In this document: piece by piece, positions 26,226-36,146 of the stretch
Position numbering within the stretch: the stretch's first letter is position 1
Layout: each line of letters begins with the position of its first letter
Origin: Maribacter hydrothermalis
Lineage (GTDB): Bacteria; Bacteroidota; Bacteroidia; Flavobacteriales; Flavobacteriaceae
DNA: 64,000 bases
Direction: 5' to 3'
Assembly (NCBI RefSeq): GCF_001913155.1
Contig: NZ_CP018760.1
Location: 682,001-746,000, forward strand
Notes under the pieces: generated by a model
The model's database searches: none
What the model saw: only the letters and a program-made list of their open reading frames with translations
What the model was told of the DNA's origin: nothing
Made by a program: the position numbers and the translations under genes

Positions 26226-27713
26226 ATGAACGCATCCCACATTCTGCTATTAATATCTGGTTATTTCGTTTTACTATTAATTATTTCATATTTCACAGGT
26301 AAAAACGATTCTAATGAAGATTTTTTTAAAGCCGGAAAACAGTCTCCATGGTACCTCGTTGCCTTTGGTATGGTTGGAGCGTCATTATCTGGCGTTACAT
26401 TTATTTCGGTTCCGGGCTGGGTAGAATCTTCTCAATTTAGCTACATGCAAGTTGTCTTTGGTTACTTTCTTGGCTATTTGATAACGGCCTTTGTTCTTCT
26501 TCCTGTGTATTACAAACAAAATGTAACTTCTATATATGAGTATTTAGATGAAAGATTTGGTTTTGTAAGTTATAAAGTTGGCGCAATATCCTTTTTTGTA
26601 TCTAGAGTACTTGGTGCTGCATTTCGACTGTTCCTTGTAGCTATTGTTCTGCAACAATTTGTTTTCGATGCTTGGAATGTACCTTTTGAAATAACCGTAA
26701 CCCTATCCATATTACTTATTTGGGTCTATACATTTAGAGGCGGAATAAAAACTATTGTTTGGACCGATACATTACAGACCCTTTTTATGTTGGTTTCTGT
26801 TGGCCTATCTATCTATTTTATATTAGACAAAATGGACTGGACCTTTATTGAGTTTTTAAACTCACAGGAATTAGGAAAATACAGTAAAACATTCTTTACA
26901 GATGACTTTTCTTCAAAAAACAATTTAGTAAAATCATTTTTAGGCGGTATGTTCATTACCATTTGTATGACCGGCCTTGACCAAGATATGATGCAAAAAA
27001 ACTTGACATGTAGAAACTTAGGGGAGGCACAAAAAAACATGGTTAGTTTTAGTATTGTTCTAGTAGTAGTTACTTTTGTTTTCATGCTTCTTGGGGCATT
27101 GTTATTCATCTACGCAGATGCTCAAAATATAGCATTACCATTAATGGATGGCTCTCCTAAATCTGATTTATTATTTCCTGAAATTGCCTTGAATAGTGGT
27201 TTAGGCATTACAGTAGCTATAACCTTTATGTTGGGCTTAATTGCTGCAGCATATAGTAGTGCGGATAGTGCGCTTACTTCATTAACCACGTCATTTTGCG
27301 TAGACTTTCTTAATACAGGGAAGAAATCTGAGTCGGTTGCAAAAAGAACACGCAGAATTACACACATTGGCATGAGTGTTCTATTAATTGTAGTGGTAAT
27401 TTCCTTTAAATATATTTTAGATAGAAATGTTATAGATGGCTTGCTAACAGTAGCATCTTACACATACGGACCTTTATTAGGATTATTTTCATTTGGTATT
27501 TTTACTAAACATCAAGTTAAAGACAAATATGTATGGATAGTTGCGATAGTTTGTGTCGCGATTATTCTAATACTAGCCAAACTACCCGTGGAATATTTAG
27601 GTGGCTATATCTTTGGATATGAACTTTTGCCATTAAATGGTATTTTAACTTTTATTGGCCTTTGGTTAATTCGAAAAAAACCCGCTGCAGCAACGACTAA
27701 GGACATTATGTAA
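26226..27713 (+). CDS. Sodium:solute symporter (SSS family)
   Basis: 495 residues with about 13 hydrophobic helices. The N-terminal helix, then [25 protein letters not shown] (family-typical, split by me at about 37-61), [18 protein letters not shown] and the [13 protein letters not shown] segment are typical of SSS transporters. [14 protein letters not shown] holds the conserved sodium-site serines. It would take up a small solute with sodium; the substrate is unknown. The product lacks the C-terminal extension of sensor-kinase fusions. Confidence 0.92.
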   Translation: MNASHILLLISGYFVLLLIISYFTGKNDSNEDFFKAGKQSPWYLVAFGMVGASLSGVTFISVPGWVESSQFSYMQVVFGYFLGYLITAFVLLPVYYKQNVTSIYEYLDERFGFVSYKVGAISFFVSRVLGAAFRLFLVAIVLQQFVFDAWNVPFEITVTLSILLIWVYTFRGGIKTIVWTDTLQTLFMLVSVGLSIYFILDKMDWTFIEFLNSQELGKYSKTFFTDDFSSKNNLVKSFLGGMFITICMTGLDQDMMQKNLTCRNLGEAQKNMVSFSIVLVVVTFVFMLLGALLFIYADAQNIALPLMDGSPKSDLLFPEIALNSGLGITVAITFMLGLIAAAYSSADSALTSLTTSFCVDFLNTGKKSESVAKRTRRITHIGMSVLLIVVVISFKYILDRNVIDGLLTVASYTYGPLLGLFSFGIFTKHQVKDKYVWIVAIVCVAIILILAKLPVEYLGGYIFGYELLPLNGILTFIGLWLIRKKPAAATTKDIM

Positions 27714-27714
27714 T

Positions 27715-28074
27715 TTAAAACTGACCAATAGTTAATAGCACTAATGTACAAGCCACTTCTACCTCTATTCCGTTTTTTTCGAGCATACTGTAAAACGTGG
27801 GATTTTCAGTACCCGGATTAAATATTACCCTACTTGGAGCTAAAGAAATTATCTTATCATAATATTCTTCTTGTCTTTTTGGATTTAAATAGAGGGTTAT
27901 TGTATGAATATCATTAATTTTGCTTAATCTATTACTGATTTTGACTCCAGAAACCTCACCTTCCCCCAATCCGTAAGCGAAGGTTTCTATTCCTGAATCT
28001 ACAAGTCGCCTTATAACTAAATTACTATAACGGTTTGGTTTTAAGGAGGCTCCAAATACGAGAGTCTTTTTCAT
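27715..28074 (-). CDS. CoA-binding domain protein
   Basis: 119 residues, a single Rossmann-type CoA-binding domain. KKTLVFGASLKPNRYSN at the start, SNRLSKINDIHTITLYLN in the middle and the conserved PGTENPTF near residue 92 match the CoA_binding_2 family. Function is unclear; related proteins are cytosolic. It is convergent with the symporter gene, one base apart. Confidence 0.88.
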   Translation of the reverse strand: MKKTLVFGASLKPNRYSNLVIRRLVDSGIETFAYGLGEGEVSGVKISNRLSKINDIHTITLYLNPKRQEEYYDKIISLAPSRVIFNPGTENPTFYSMLEKNGIEVEVACTLVLLTIGQF

Positions 28075-28234
28075 AATATTTAAAGATGTTAAAATTTAGT
28101 TTATATGTAACTGATTGGACAATATTTCGTCTATTAGTAAAGTTAAATATTCTTTAAGTACTAAGAATTTTTTTGTTGATAACGCTATATGTTTATAGTT
28201 AATGGTTAGTGTTTAGTATAGCCTATCAGCATAT

Positions 28235-28281
28235 GAAGCCCGGCTTCCAATTAATTTTGGAATGTCCGGGTTTCTTTTTTT
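28235..28281 (+). terminator. Orphan plus-strand terminator hairpin
   Basis: GAAGCCCGG (28235-28243) pairs with CCGGGTTTC (28266-28274), with a second inner TTCCA/TGGAA stem, then a T-rich tail. The nearest upstream plus-strand gene (the symporter) ends more than 500 bases away with a minus-strand gene between, so this may end an unannotated small RNA. Confidence 0.6.
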
Positions 28282-28440
28282 GCTTCTTTAATTAAAAACT
28301 AGCTTTAGTGATAAACGATTAAGAAATTAATAATGCCAATTAATTTAGTAACAAATAGTTTATAATTACGTCTATTACTTTATATAGGGATACTTAATAC
28401 TGAAGATTGGTTGGTTTTTTCTTATTAGGTAAAGCTATAT

Positions 28441-28467
28441 AACACCCATAGTTAAACTATGGGTGTT
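28441..28467. terminator. Bidirectional terminator palindrome at the fabH 3' end
   Basis: AACACCCATAGTT, one base, then AACTATGGGTGTT: a perfect 13-bp inverted repeat five bases past the fabH stop. The T tract is better on the plus strand (TTTTATTTT), but the position fits termination of fabH. Confidence 0.7.
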
Positions 28468-28472
28468 TTATT

Positions 28473-29483
28473 TTACCAACGGATAATTACACTACCCCAA
28501 GTAAAACCACTACCAAAAGCAGCTAAAACAACTAAATCACCTTTATTTACCTTACCTTCTTCCCAAGCTTCTGTTAGTGCTATAGGAATAGATGCCGCTG
28601 TAGTATTACCATATTTCATGATATTATTAAACACCTGGTCATCGGTAAGCTTAAACTTCTTTTGAATAAATTGCGATATTCTGAGATTTGCTTGATGTGG
28701 CACCAACAAGTTAATATCGGTAGCATTTAATTTATTTTTCTCTAATCCTTCTATTATTACTTCACTAAAACGCACTACTGCATTTTTAAATACAAATTGG
28801 CCGTTCATATAAGGAAAATAAGACTCATCATTAGGGTCATTATCAGCAATAATATCATTTACCCATCTTTTTCCCATACCAGGTGCAATTAAGGATAATT
28901 CTTCTGCATGTAGCCCTTCTGAATGTAAATGTGTTGATAAAATACCTTTCGAAGTATCTTCTTCCCTGCTTAAAACAGCAGCCCCTGCACCATCACCAAA
29001 AATAACCGAAACTCCCCTACCGCGTGTAGTCATATCCAAACCATGAGAGTGAAGTTCAGAACCTATGACCAGTACGTTTTTATACATACCCGTCTTTATA
29101 TACTGGTCTGCTATTGAAATCGCATAAACAAAACCTGAACATTGATTGCGAACATCTAACGCTCCTACGGTCTTTATTCCTAAATCTCTTTGCACCAATA
29201 CACCTGGACCAGGGAAATAATAATCTGGACTTAAAGTAGCAAAAACAATAAAATCAATATCATCCTTATCAATGCCGGCTCTTTCAATGGCAATTTTAGC
29301 GGCTTTTACACCCATGGTAGTCGTTGTATCACCATCTCCACGAACTACATGTCTACGCTCCTTTATACCGGTACGTTCTTGAATCCAAGCATCATTGGTA
29401 TCCATTACTTTTGACAAGTCATCGTTTGTCACTACGTTATCAGGCACATAATGACCTAAGCCAATTATTTTTGAATTATACAT
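28473..29483 (-). CDS. fabH: 3-oxoacyl-ACP synthase III (FabH)
   Basis: 336 residues with the thiolase fold. The catalytic triad is visible: C115 in RNQCSGF, H263 in VPHQAN, and N293 in YGNTTAAS. FabH condenses acyl-CoA with malonyl-ACP to start fatty acid synthesis; in Bacteroidetes it often uses branched primers. A paralogue for other starter units cannot be excluded. An inverted repeat ACCTGA-N6-TCAGGT lies 13 bases upstream of the ATG. rpmF and plsX, common partners, are not adjacent. Confidence 0.93.
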   Translation of the reverse strand: MYNSKIIGLGHYVPDNVVTNDDLSKVMDTNDAWIQERTGIKERRHVVRGDGDTTTTMGVKAAKIAIERAGIDKDDIDFIVFATLSPDYYFPGPGVLVQRDLGIKTVGALDVRNQCSGFVYAISIADQYIKTGMYKNVLVIGSELHSHGLDMTTRGRGVSVIFGDGAGAAVLSREEDTSKGILSTHLHSEGLHAEELSLIAPGMGKRWVNDIIADNDPNDESYFPYMNGQFVFKNAVVRFSEVIIEGLEKNKLNATDINLLVPHQANLRISQFIQKKFKLTDDQVFNNIMKYGNTTAASIPIALTEAWEEGKVNKGDLVVLAAFGSGFTWGSVIIRW

Positions 29484-29496
29484 AGTATTGTTTTTA

Positions 29497-29514
29497 ACCT
29501 GATGATTTTCAGGT
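29497..29514. promoter_or_regulatory. Inverted repeat upstream of fabH
   Basis: ACCTGA, six bases, TCAGGT. It lies in the fabH 5' untranslated region and could be an operator or a small hairpin. Confidence 0.3.
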
Positions 29515-29600
29515 AGAATTAGTGTTGCAAGATAAACAACTATTAAGAATTTTATTTAAAAATATAACAATGATCCTTTGTAAGAATAGGATTAAAATAA

Positions 29601-30911
29601 TTAGCTCAAATATTTTTTGTAATCATTTACTTTAATATTTGACTTTAAATCATGTAAAAGATTATAAAGACCAAAAAATGTACGATTCATATATAAAAAG
29701 TGCTTTGACCCTCTATTACCATTCATTTTACGTATTTGCTTATCAGATGAAAACTGTTCGCCCAATGATGCAATTTTACCCCAAAACACTTCATCGCCAA
29801 AATCAAAATCGTTATCATGAAAAGGTGATGTGAATAAACTTAACAACTGGTGAAATATAGATTTAAAAAACAAAATTTCTTCCGCCTTATCCGCTGGCAT
29901 CAAAATTTCAAGCTCGTATAGCTTTTCGGTAAATTTCTCATCGTCCGATATTACTTCTGGTCTGGCAAGTTCAAAATATGGCACGTAGAATGAATCCGGT
30001 ACTTCTTTAATACAACCAAAATCTATAGCAATTAGTTCGTTGTCCCCATTTACCAAAAAATTACCTGGGTGGGGATCTGCATGTACTTTTCGCAACCCAT
30101 GAATTTGAAACATATAGAAATCCCACAAAGCCTGACCTAATTTATCGCCGGTAGCCTGAGAAAAACTTGTTTTTGTAAATTCACTTAAGTGCATGCCCGT
30201 CATCCAGTCCATTGTTATAATGCGTTCACTTGACAATTGCGTATAATAAGTTGGAAAAATGACATTTGGAATCACTTTACACGCCTCTGTAATCTCTTTA
30301 CTTTGTGCTACTTCTAAAATATAATCGGTTTCTTCGACCAGTTTATTTTCAACTTCTTTAAAATATTTATCTGAATCTTTTCCTTGAAGATTGAACATGC
30401 GTATTGCAATAGGTTTCACTATAGCCAAATCGCTACTTATACTTTGCGCTACACCCGGATACTGAATTTTTACCGCTAAGTTTTTTCCATCCTTGGTAGC
30501 CTTATGTACCTGCCCTATACTAGCGGCGTTTATAGAATCTTTATCAAAAGTATCAAAAACCTCTTCCGGATATTTATCCAAGTACTTTTTAAACGTTTTT
30601 CTAACTAATGGTGCCGATAAAGGGGGAACTGAAAATTGAGACAATGAAAACTTCTCTACATACGCATTTGGCAGTAGATTTTTTTCCATGCTTAACATTT
30701 GCGCTACTTTAAGCGCACTACCCTTTAGCGATTTTAGGCCATCATATATATCCGAGGCATTATCTTCGTTAAGCTCGTCTTTAGTTGTTTCTGGATTTAT
30801 GATTTTCATACCAAAATACTTGGCATAGTTTCCCCCAATTTTAGCTCCAGTTCTTACCAACTTACTTGCGCGTTCTATTTTTCCAGTAGGTATTTTATCT
30901 AATGTTTTCAT
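29601..30911 (-). CDS. AarF/ABC1/UbiB-family atypical kinase
   Basis: 436 residues. The ABC1 N-terminal region contains KGSALKVAQMLSME (the KxGQ-like motif in the form KVAQ). The kinase-like core has AVKIQYPGV (ATP-binding Lys), VHADPHPGNFLV (catalytic loop) and AIDFGCIKEV (metal-binding DFG). Family members support quinone biosynthesis or lipid handling. No ubiquinone genes are nearby, so the role is open. It is preceded by a TetR-like gene 15 bases upstream on the same strand, and this pairing suggests joint control. Confidence 0.88.
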   Translation of the reverse strand: MKTLDKIPTGKIERASKLVRTGAKIGGNYAKYFGMKIINPETTKDELNEDNASDIYDGLKSLKGSALKVAQMLSMEKNLLPNAYVEKFSLSQFSVPPLSAPLVRKTFKKYLDKYPEEVFDTFDKDSINAASIGQVHKATKDGKNLAVKIQYPGVAQSISSDLAIVKPIAIRMFNLQGKDSDKYFKEVENKLVEETDYILEVAQSKEITEACKVIPNVIFPTYYTQLSSERIITMDWMTGMHLSEFTKTSFSQATGDKLGQALWDFYMFQIHGLRKVHADPHPGNFLVNGDNELIAIDFGCIKEVPDSFYVPYFELARPEVISDDEKFTEKLYELEILMPADKAEEILFFKSIFHQLLSLFTSPFHDNDFDFGDEVFWGKIASLGEQFSSDKQIRKMNGNRGSKHFLYMNRTFFGLYNLLHDLKSNIKVNDYKKYLS

Positions 30912-30926
30912 GCTCTGCGTATTACA

Positions 30927-31580
30927 TTAGACAAAGGTTTCCTTATAAAGGAATTTCCCGAAGTCAATAATATTTTCCAAAGGTGTATTATCAAATACAT
31001 CAAAAATGGTGTTCACTGATTTTTCAATAGCGACATCGGTTTTTTCAAATGATGCAGAATCATCTGATTTCCAAAAATTCATTAGAAACATAGTTTGCAA
31101 CCATGCCCCTTCTGAAAACAATTGAGGATTGTGTTTTGTAATTTTCAAATTTTTGTTCGCATTCCCATCCTCAATCAAACCTTTAGAGAATTCTTTTATA
31201 TTTTTTCTAAGACCTTTTAATTGTTTCATATTTTTTAACGGACCAGATGCGCTCTCCATAATAAATAGGATATAACTTCTATTCAATGTCAATACCTCGA
31301 AGAATGTGTAGAAAAAAGTGAGCATTTTATCTCTATTCGTAAATTCTTGATACTCTTTATTTTTATTAATTACACTAATGGTGTTCAAGTAAAATGTATC
31401 CCAAATACCTTTTTTTAGGGCATCGATGGAGCCGAAATGAAGATAAAAATCAGATTCTTCTATAGCATTTACTTTACAAAATTTATAAACAGTTTTAGGA
31501 ACTTGCTCATTCTCCAAAACGTAATCCATAAACTTAGTGATAATCATCTCTTTAGTTACTTTCTTAGCTTTTGTAGCCAT
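30927..31580 (-). CDS. TetR-family-like transcriptional regulator
   Basis: 217 residues. Residues 8-55 form a TetR-type helix-turn-helix (MIITKFMDYVLENEQVPKTV then FYLHFGSIDALKKGIWDTF). The C-terminal helical ligand domain follows. The helix-turn-helix is less canonical than usual. It lies directly before the AarF-type kinase gene, which it probably controls (inference). A 26-base palindrome lies upstream at 31661-31686 and could be its operator. Confidence 0.8.
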   Translation of the reverse strand: MATKAKKVTKEMIITKFMDYVLENEQVPKTVYKFCKVNAIEESDFYLHFGSIDALKKGIWDTFYLNTISVINKNKEYQEFTNRDKMLTFFYTFFEVLTLNRSYILFIMESASGPLKNMKQLKGLRKNIKEFSKGLIEDGNANKNLKITKHNPQLFSEGAWLQTMFLMNFWKSDDSASFEKTDVAIEKSVNTIFDVFDNTPLENIIDFGKFLYKETFV

Positions 31581-31660
31581 ATCATAATATTTTTATATAA
31601 GGTACAATGTAGTTTTCATAGTTAGCTGTTTTCATGAAACATTAGCTTTTATTTAGCAAA

Positions 31661-31686
31661 AACGTGCTATTAAAAAATAGCACGTT
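31661..31686. promoter_or_regulatory. 26-base palindrome in the divergent region
   Basis: AACGTGCTATT, four A, AATAGCACGTT. The perfect 11-bp arms could be a TetR-type operator. On the minus strand the hairpin is followed by TTTTTG, so a terminator is an alternative, although no minus-strand gene lies upstream. Confidence 0.45.
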
Positions 31687-31843
31687 TAAACAACCTAACC
31701 AATAAATAATTAACATGTGTATATGGTTAAAATTCTTTTTCATAGCGTTTTTTCCCATATCACATTACAAATATACATTATGTTTAACTTTTTTCAATAT
31801 TTAATAAACAAAATTATTTGTTAAACTTTCATACGCTAATAAC

Positions 31844-31871
31844 TGTCAGTTTGTCACAATAACCTATTGTG
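31844..31871 (+). promoter_or_regulatory. Repeat elements upstream of htpG
   Basis: TGTCA occurs twice, eight bases apart (31844 and 31852), followed by the inverted repeat CACAATA-ACC-TATTGTG (31855-31871). The position about 80 bases before the htpG start suggests a regulatory site, possibly for heat-shock control (inference). Confidence 0.4.
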
Positions 31872-31949
31872 GTATTTTTTTTGACCATTAGCAACAAACA
31901 ATTAGTATTAATAATGGCCGCACTAGCTGTGGCGTAAAAAATATAAAAA

Positions 31950-33836
31950 ATGGCAACAGGTAAAATTAATGTGTCCGTAGACAACATTTTTCCACTAATT
32001 AAGAAGTTTTTATACAGTGATCATGAAATTTTTCTTAGAGAATTAATTTCCAATGCAACAGATGCAACCTTAAAAATGAAGCACTTGACCACAATTGGCG
32101 AGGCAAAGGTTGAATATGGCAATCCTATTATTGAGGTTAAAGCGGACAAAGAAGGAAAAAAACTACATATCATTGACCAAGGTCTTGGAATGACGGAAGA
32201 TGAAGTGAAAAAATATATTAACGAGGTTGCATTTTCTGGAGCTGAAGAATTCTTGAACAAGTACGAAGATTCTGCTAAAGATGCTGGAATTATTGGCCAC
32301 TTTGGTTTAGGTTTCTATTCTGCCTTTATGGTGGCGCACAAAGTAGAAATCATAACTAAAAGCTATAAAGACGAACCCGCTGTGCATTGGTCATGTGACG
32401 GTTCTCCTGAGTTTATCATGGAACCTGCCAATAAAGAAACTCGTGGTACAGAAATAATACTTCATATTGCCGATGATTCTACAGAATTTTTAGAAGATGG
32501 CAAAATTAAAAGCTTGTTAAGTAAGTATAACAAGTTTATGCCTATTCCAATTAAATTTGGAATGAGAACTGAAACTTTACCTAAGCCAGAGGGTGCCAAA
32601 GATGAGGATAAAGCACCTACTAAGGATGTAGACAATATCATCAATAATCCTAACCCAGCTTGGACAAAACAACCTGCCGATTTAAATGCAGATGATTACA
32701 AGAGCTTTTATAGAGAACTTTACCCAATGCAGTTCGAGGAGCCTTTATTTAATATTCACTTAAATGTTGATTATCCTTTTAACCTTACCGGTATTCTCTA
32801 TTTTCCAAAGCTAACTAACGATTTAAATCAGCAGAAAGATAGAATTCAGTTGTACCAAAACCAAGTTTTTGTTACGGATAATGTAGAAGGTATTGTTCCA
32901 GAATTCTTGACCATGTTACGTGGTGTTATCGACTCTCCAGATATTCCATTAAACGTTTCTCGTTCCTATTTACAGGCTGATGGTGCGGTGAAGAAAATTT
33001 CATCTTACATTACTAGAAAGGTAGCTGATAAGTTGAATTCCTTATTTAAAAATAACCGTGAGGAATTTGAAGCAAAATGGAACGATATTAAAATTGTTAT
33101 TGAATACGGAATGCTTTCTGAAGATAAATTCTTTGATAAGGCAGACAAGTTTGCACTTTACCCAACGGTAGATGGCTCGTACTTTACGTTTGAAGAATTA
33201 CAGGAAAAAATAAAAGATACACAGACTGATAAAGACGGAAAAACGGTTATTCTTTACGCATCTGACAAAGAAGCGCAACACAGTTATATTGAAACTGCAA
33301 AGGCTAAAGGATACGAAGTATTATTATTAGACTCGCCAATTATTGGGCATCTAATGCAAAAGCTTGAAAGCTCAAAAGAAAATATTTCTTTTGCCCGCGT
33401 AGATGCTGACCATATTGACAAATTGATTCAGAAAGAAGAAACTCAAATCTCTAAATTATCTGACGAAGAAAAAGAGACCTTGAAAAAAGAATTGGAAGAG
33501 GCCATTACGGACAAAAGCTTTACAGTTCAATTAGAAGCTATGGACAGCGATTCTTCTCCGTTCACTATTACTGAGCCTGAGTTTATGCGTCGTATGAAGG
33601 AAATGCAACAGACCGGTGGTGGCGGTATGTTCGGTATGGGAGCTATGCCAGAAATGTACAACCTGATCGTGAATACGAATCACCCATTGGTAAGCGAGTT
33701 TTTAAATACCAAGACAACGAAGAAAAAAGAACGATTGATCAATCAATCACTAGACTTGGCGAAGTTATCTAAAGGCTTACTTAAAGGTAAAGCGTTAACC
33801 GAGTTTATTAAGCGTAGTTACGAGATGGTAAAATAA
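31950..33836 (+). CDS. htpG: Molecular chaperone HtpG (Hsp90)
   Basis: 628 residues, the usual bacterial length. The N-terminal GHKL ATPase shows FLRELISNATDA, DQGLGMT, GHFGLGFYSAFMVA, and GTEI. The middle domain follows at about 220-480, with PLNVSRSYLQ. The C-terminal dimerisation domain has a Gly/Met-rich stretch (TGGGGMFGMGAMPEMY). HtpG is an ATP-driven cytosolic chaperone. Its gene stands alone, with its own terminator. Confidence 0.97.
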   Translation: MATGKINVSVDNIFPLIKKFLYSDHEIFLRELISNATDATLKMKHLTTIGEAKVEYGNPIIEVKADKEGKKLHIIDQGLGMTEDEVKKYINEVAFSGAEEFLNKYEDSAKDAGIIGHFGLGFYSAFMVAHKVEIITKSYKDEPAVHWSCDGSPEFIMEPANKETRGTEIILHIADDSTEFLEDGKIKSLLSKYNKFMPIPIKFGMRTETLPKPEGAKDEDKAPTKDVDNIINNPNPAWTKQPADLNADDYKSFYRELYPMQFEEPLFNIHLNVDYPFNLTGILYFPKLTNDLNQQKDRIQLYQNQVFVTDNVEGIVPEFLTMLRGVIDSPDIPLNVSRSYLQADGAVKKISSYITRKVADKLNSLFKNNREEFEAKWNDIKIVIEYGMLSEDKFFDKADKFALYPTVDGSYFTFEELQEKIKDTQTDKDGKTVILYASDKEAQHSYIETAKAKGYEVLLLDSPIIGHLMQKLESSKENISFARVDADHIDKLIQKEETQISKLSDEEKETLKKELEEAITDKSFTVQLEAMDSDSSPFTITEPEFMRRMKEMQQTGGGGMFGMGAMPEMYNLIVNTNHPLVSEFLNTKTTKKKERLINQSLDLAKLSKGLLKGKALTEFIKRSYEMVK

Positions 33837-33857
33837 ATTCCATTTTCCATAATTTTC

Positions 33858-33890
33858 AAAAGCCACTACATTTTTTGTAGTGGCTTTTTT
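33858..33890 (+). terminator. htpG terminator
   Basis: AAAAGCCACTACA pairs with TGTAGTGGCTTTT (13 bp), ending in a T run, 22 bases after the stop. Confidence 0.9.
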
Positions 33891-33927
33891 GTTAAATGTT
33901 GTTATCTTTCGTATAAAGAAATAATTG

Positions 33928-35337
33928 ATGGAATATAATTCGCCAAAGTTTAAAAAATGGTTAGATAAATTACAACAAGAGAGTTGGCAGTTAGAATTAA
34001 TTATTTCTGGGTTTGCAATTTATGGATTGTTTGCTGCCTATGAACCTTTAGAATATAACGCTAGCCTTGCAATGAATTCTCAAAAAATGATTCATGGCAT
34101 TCTTTGGAGTATAATTAACACAGCCATTGTAATATTAATTTTTAATTTAGTTATCCATGTGGTCTTAAGAGGACTTTGGATTGGAGCTATTGGCCTAAGA
34201 TATGTATCTGGTGATATTGATTTTGATAGTTTAAATTATTCAGAAAGGTTCACCAATTATTTAAAAATCAAGGTTGGCTCATTTGATAAATTTATTTCAA
34301 AACTAGAAAACTTATGCAGCATAGTCTTTGCCCTGTCATTCTTAATGATATTTTATGTTATTGCTTTTTATGCTATTCTAAGTTTCCTTGGTATATTTAT
34401 TTTCTTCTTAAAGGAAATGGTATTCATCCCAAAATTAGCTCTGAAAATATTGCTAATAGCAACATTACCAATTATTATTGTAGGGGTAATAATGGTTTTT
34501 ATTGATTTTATTGGGCAAGGCATTTTGAAAAAAAAGAAATGGACATCCAAAATATACTTTCCATTTTATAAAATGTTCAGCTATTTAACTTTATCATTTT
34601 TATACAGACCTTTAGTTTATAATTTTTTAGACAATAAATTCTCAAGAAAATTAATTTTATTTATAATTCCGTTTTACCTTACAATTACAATTCTAACTTC
34701 ATTTGATGATATAAAATCGAATTACCTTTCAAATGATTTAAAATCTTCTGAATTCTATAGTAATCTTCATAATTACGAGGATAAAATAATTGAAAAAAAT
34801 AATTTTGTAAGAATTGCCTCGATTCCCTCGCAAGCTATCAGGACTCCCTATTTAAAAGTATTCTTATTGTTTAATGAAGATATGGAAAGCTATATTTTTG
34901 AGGCTAATAACAACTTAAAGCCAGAAAGTGATAAAAGAGGTCTTTCAATCACCTTTTTTGATCAATTTTTACAAGGTTTCAACGGCACCTACTATAATGG
35001 CTTAGAAAATAATTCTATCATACCTCAATATATTGAAACTTTTAATATTATTTACAATTTAGAAATTGATGGTAAAGCCTACAAAAGCGAATTCGTTATT
35101 TCTAATCATAATAAAGATTTACTCGGTTTTGAAACTTATTTAGATATTAATAATTTAGGAACAGGAAAGCACATCTTAACCATAAAAGGCCCAACTAAAG
35201 AAAATGAATTTGACGACAAAAGCCAAACCATTGAGAAAATTATGGCAACTATCCCCTTTTGGTACTTTCCAGAAAACAGTACACCCACAAATATTCGAAA
35301 CACAAGTATGCAACTTGATTCTATAACCTCGAAATAA
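33928..35337 (+). CDS. Unrecognised membrane protein with soluble C-terminal domain
   Basis: About 469 residues; the start was set at the ATG at 33928 rather than the TTG at 33925. Five or so hydrophobic segments lie in residues 25-270 (around 25-45, 55-85, 130-160, 175-205, 245-260). Residues 270-470 are polar and probably extracytoplasmic. The N-terminus (FKKWLDKLQQESWQLELIISGFAIYG) is distinctive, but I do not recognise the family. It is more AT-rich than its neighbours. It is a single gene between the htpG terminator and the MOSC gene. Confidence 0.75.
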   Translation: MEYNSPKFKKWLDKLQQESWQLELIISGFAIYGLFAAYEPLEYNASLAMNSQKMIHGILWSIINTAIVILIFNLVIHVVLRGLWIGAIGLRYVSGDIDFDSLNYSERFTNYLKIKVGSFDKFISKLENLCSIVFALSFLMIFYVIAFYAILSFLGIFIFFLKEMVFIPKLALKILLIATLPIIIVGVIMVFIDFIGQGILKKKKWTSKIYFPFYKMFSYLTLSFLYRPLVYNFLDNKFSRKLILFIIPFYLTITILTSFDDIKSNYLSNDLKSSEFYSNLHNYEDKIIEKNNFVRIASIPSQAIRTPYLKVFLLFNEDMESYIFEANNNLKPESDKRGLSITFFDQFLQGFNGTYYNGLENNSIIPQYIETFNIIYNLEIDGKAYKSEFVISNHNKDLLGFETYLDINNLGTGKHILTIKGPTKENEFDDKSQTIEKIMATIPFWYFPENSTPTNIRNTSMQLDSITSK

Positions 35338-35490
35338 GAGATACGCAAACAGTTGATAAAATATGAATTTGACAAAATTCAGCATAATAAATAGGGTTAA
35401 AACAGTTTCAATACTCTATTTCATAAAAGTTAGTCAAAGTTTAGATATTCCTTTTGATAATAATACTAGTGCTTTTTTTATCTTCACCAG

Positions 35491-36126
35491 ATGAAGGTGA
35501 TTTCAACAAATATAGGAGACGCTGTATCTTTTGAATGGAACGGTGCAACAGAGCAAACTGGTATCTTTAAATATCCTACTTTCAAAGGATTATTCTTAAC
35601 TAAAAATGATGTAAAAAATGACACTGTAATTGATCGTGTTCATCATGGGGGTACGCATAAAGCGTGTTATATCTTTTCTGCCGATTACTATAATTATTGG
35701 AAAAAACGATACCCAGAATTAAAATGGGACTGGGGCATGTTCGGTGAAAACCTAACGTTAGAAGGGCTAGACGAATCTAAAATACGAGTAGGCGATGTTT
35801 ACAAAATTGGTGGTGCACTAGTTCAAGTATCCCAACCACGTGAGCCTTGTTACAAATTGGGCATCCGCTTTGGAACTCAAAATATTCTTAAGGAATTTAT
35901 CGCGCATAATCACCCTGGTACTTACGTAAAAATTCTTGAGGAAGGTCATGTAAATACAGGTGATGAAATGATTTTAATTGAGCAGTCTACAAACACCTTA
36001 ACATCCCAGCAATTTTATGAACTTATGTTTGCAAAGGATAAACCAAAAGATATCCTTGAATTGTTTATGAGCAACGAATCTGTACCACAATACAAAAAAG
36101 ACAGATTTCAGAAATTCCTGTCTTAA
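35491..36126 (+). CDS. MOSC domain protein (YiiM-like)
   Basis: 211 residues. The MOSC domain (about 20-165) has HHGGTHKACYIF, WGMFGENLTLEGLDE, and the conserved cysteine in QPREPCYKLGIRFG. A short 3-alpha C-terminal region follows, as in YiiM. Relatives bind molybdenum cofactor and reduce N-hydroxylated substrates. No molybdenum genes are nearby. Confidence 0.9.
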   Translation: MKVISTNIGDAVSFEWNGATEQTGIFKYPTFKGLFLTKNDVKNDTVIDRVHHGGTHKACYIFSADYYNYWKKRYPELKWDWGMFGENLTLEGLDESKIRVGDVYKIGGALVQVSQPREPCYKLGIRFGTQNILKEFIAHNHPGTYVKILEEGHVNTGDEMILIEQSTNTLTSQQFYELMFAKDKPKDILELFMSNESVPQYKKDRFQKFLS

Positions 36127-36146
36127 TTTTATAATATTAGGCTTAA

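Larger units (their letters stand above)
28075..28472. other. 400-base intergenic region with two hairpins
   Basis: No coding sequence was found. It holds a plus-strand terminator-like hairpin (28235-28281) and a near-perfect palindrome (28441-28467). Confidence 0.5.
31581..31949. other. Divergent regulatory region between the TetR-like gene and htpG
   Basis: 369 bases, very AT-rich, with no ORF. It carries a palindrome (31661-31686) and paired repeats upstream of htpG (31844-31871). Confidence 0.6.
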
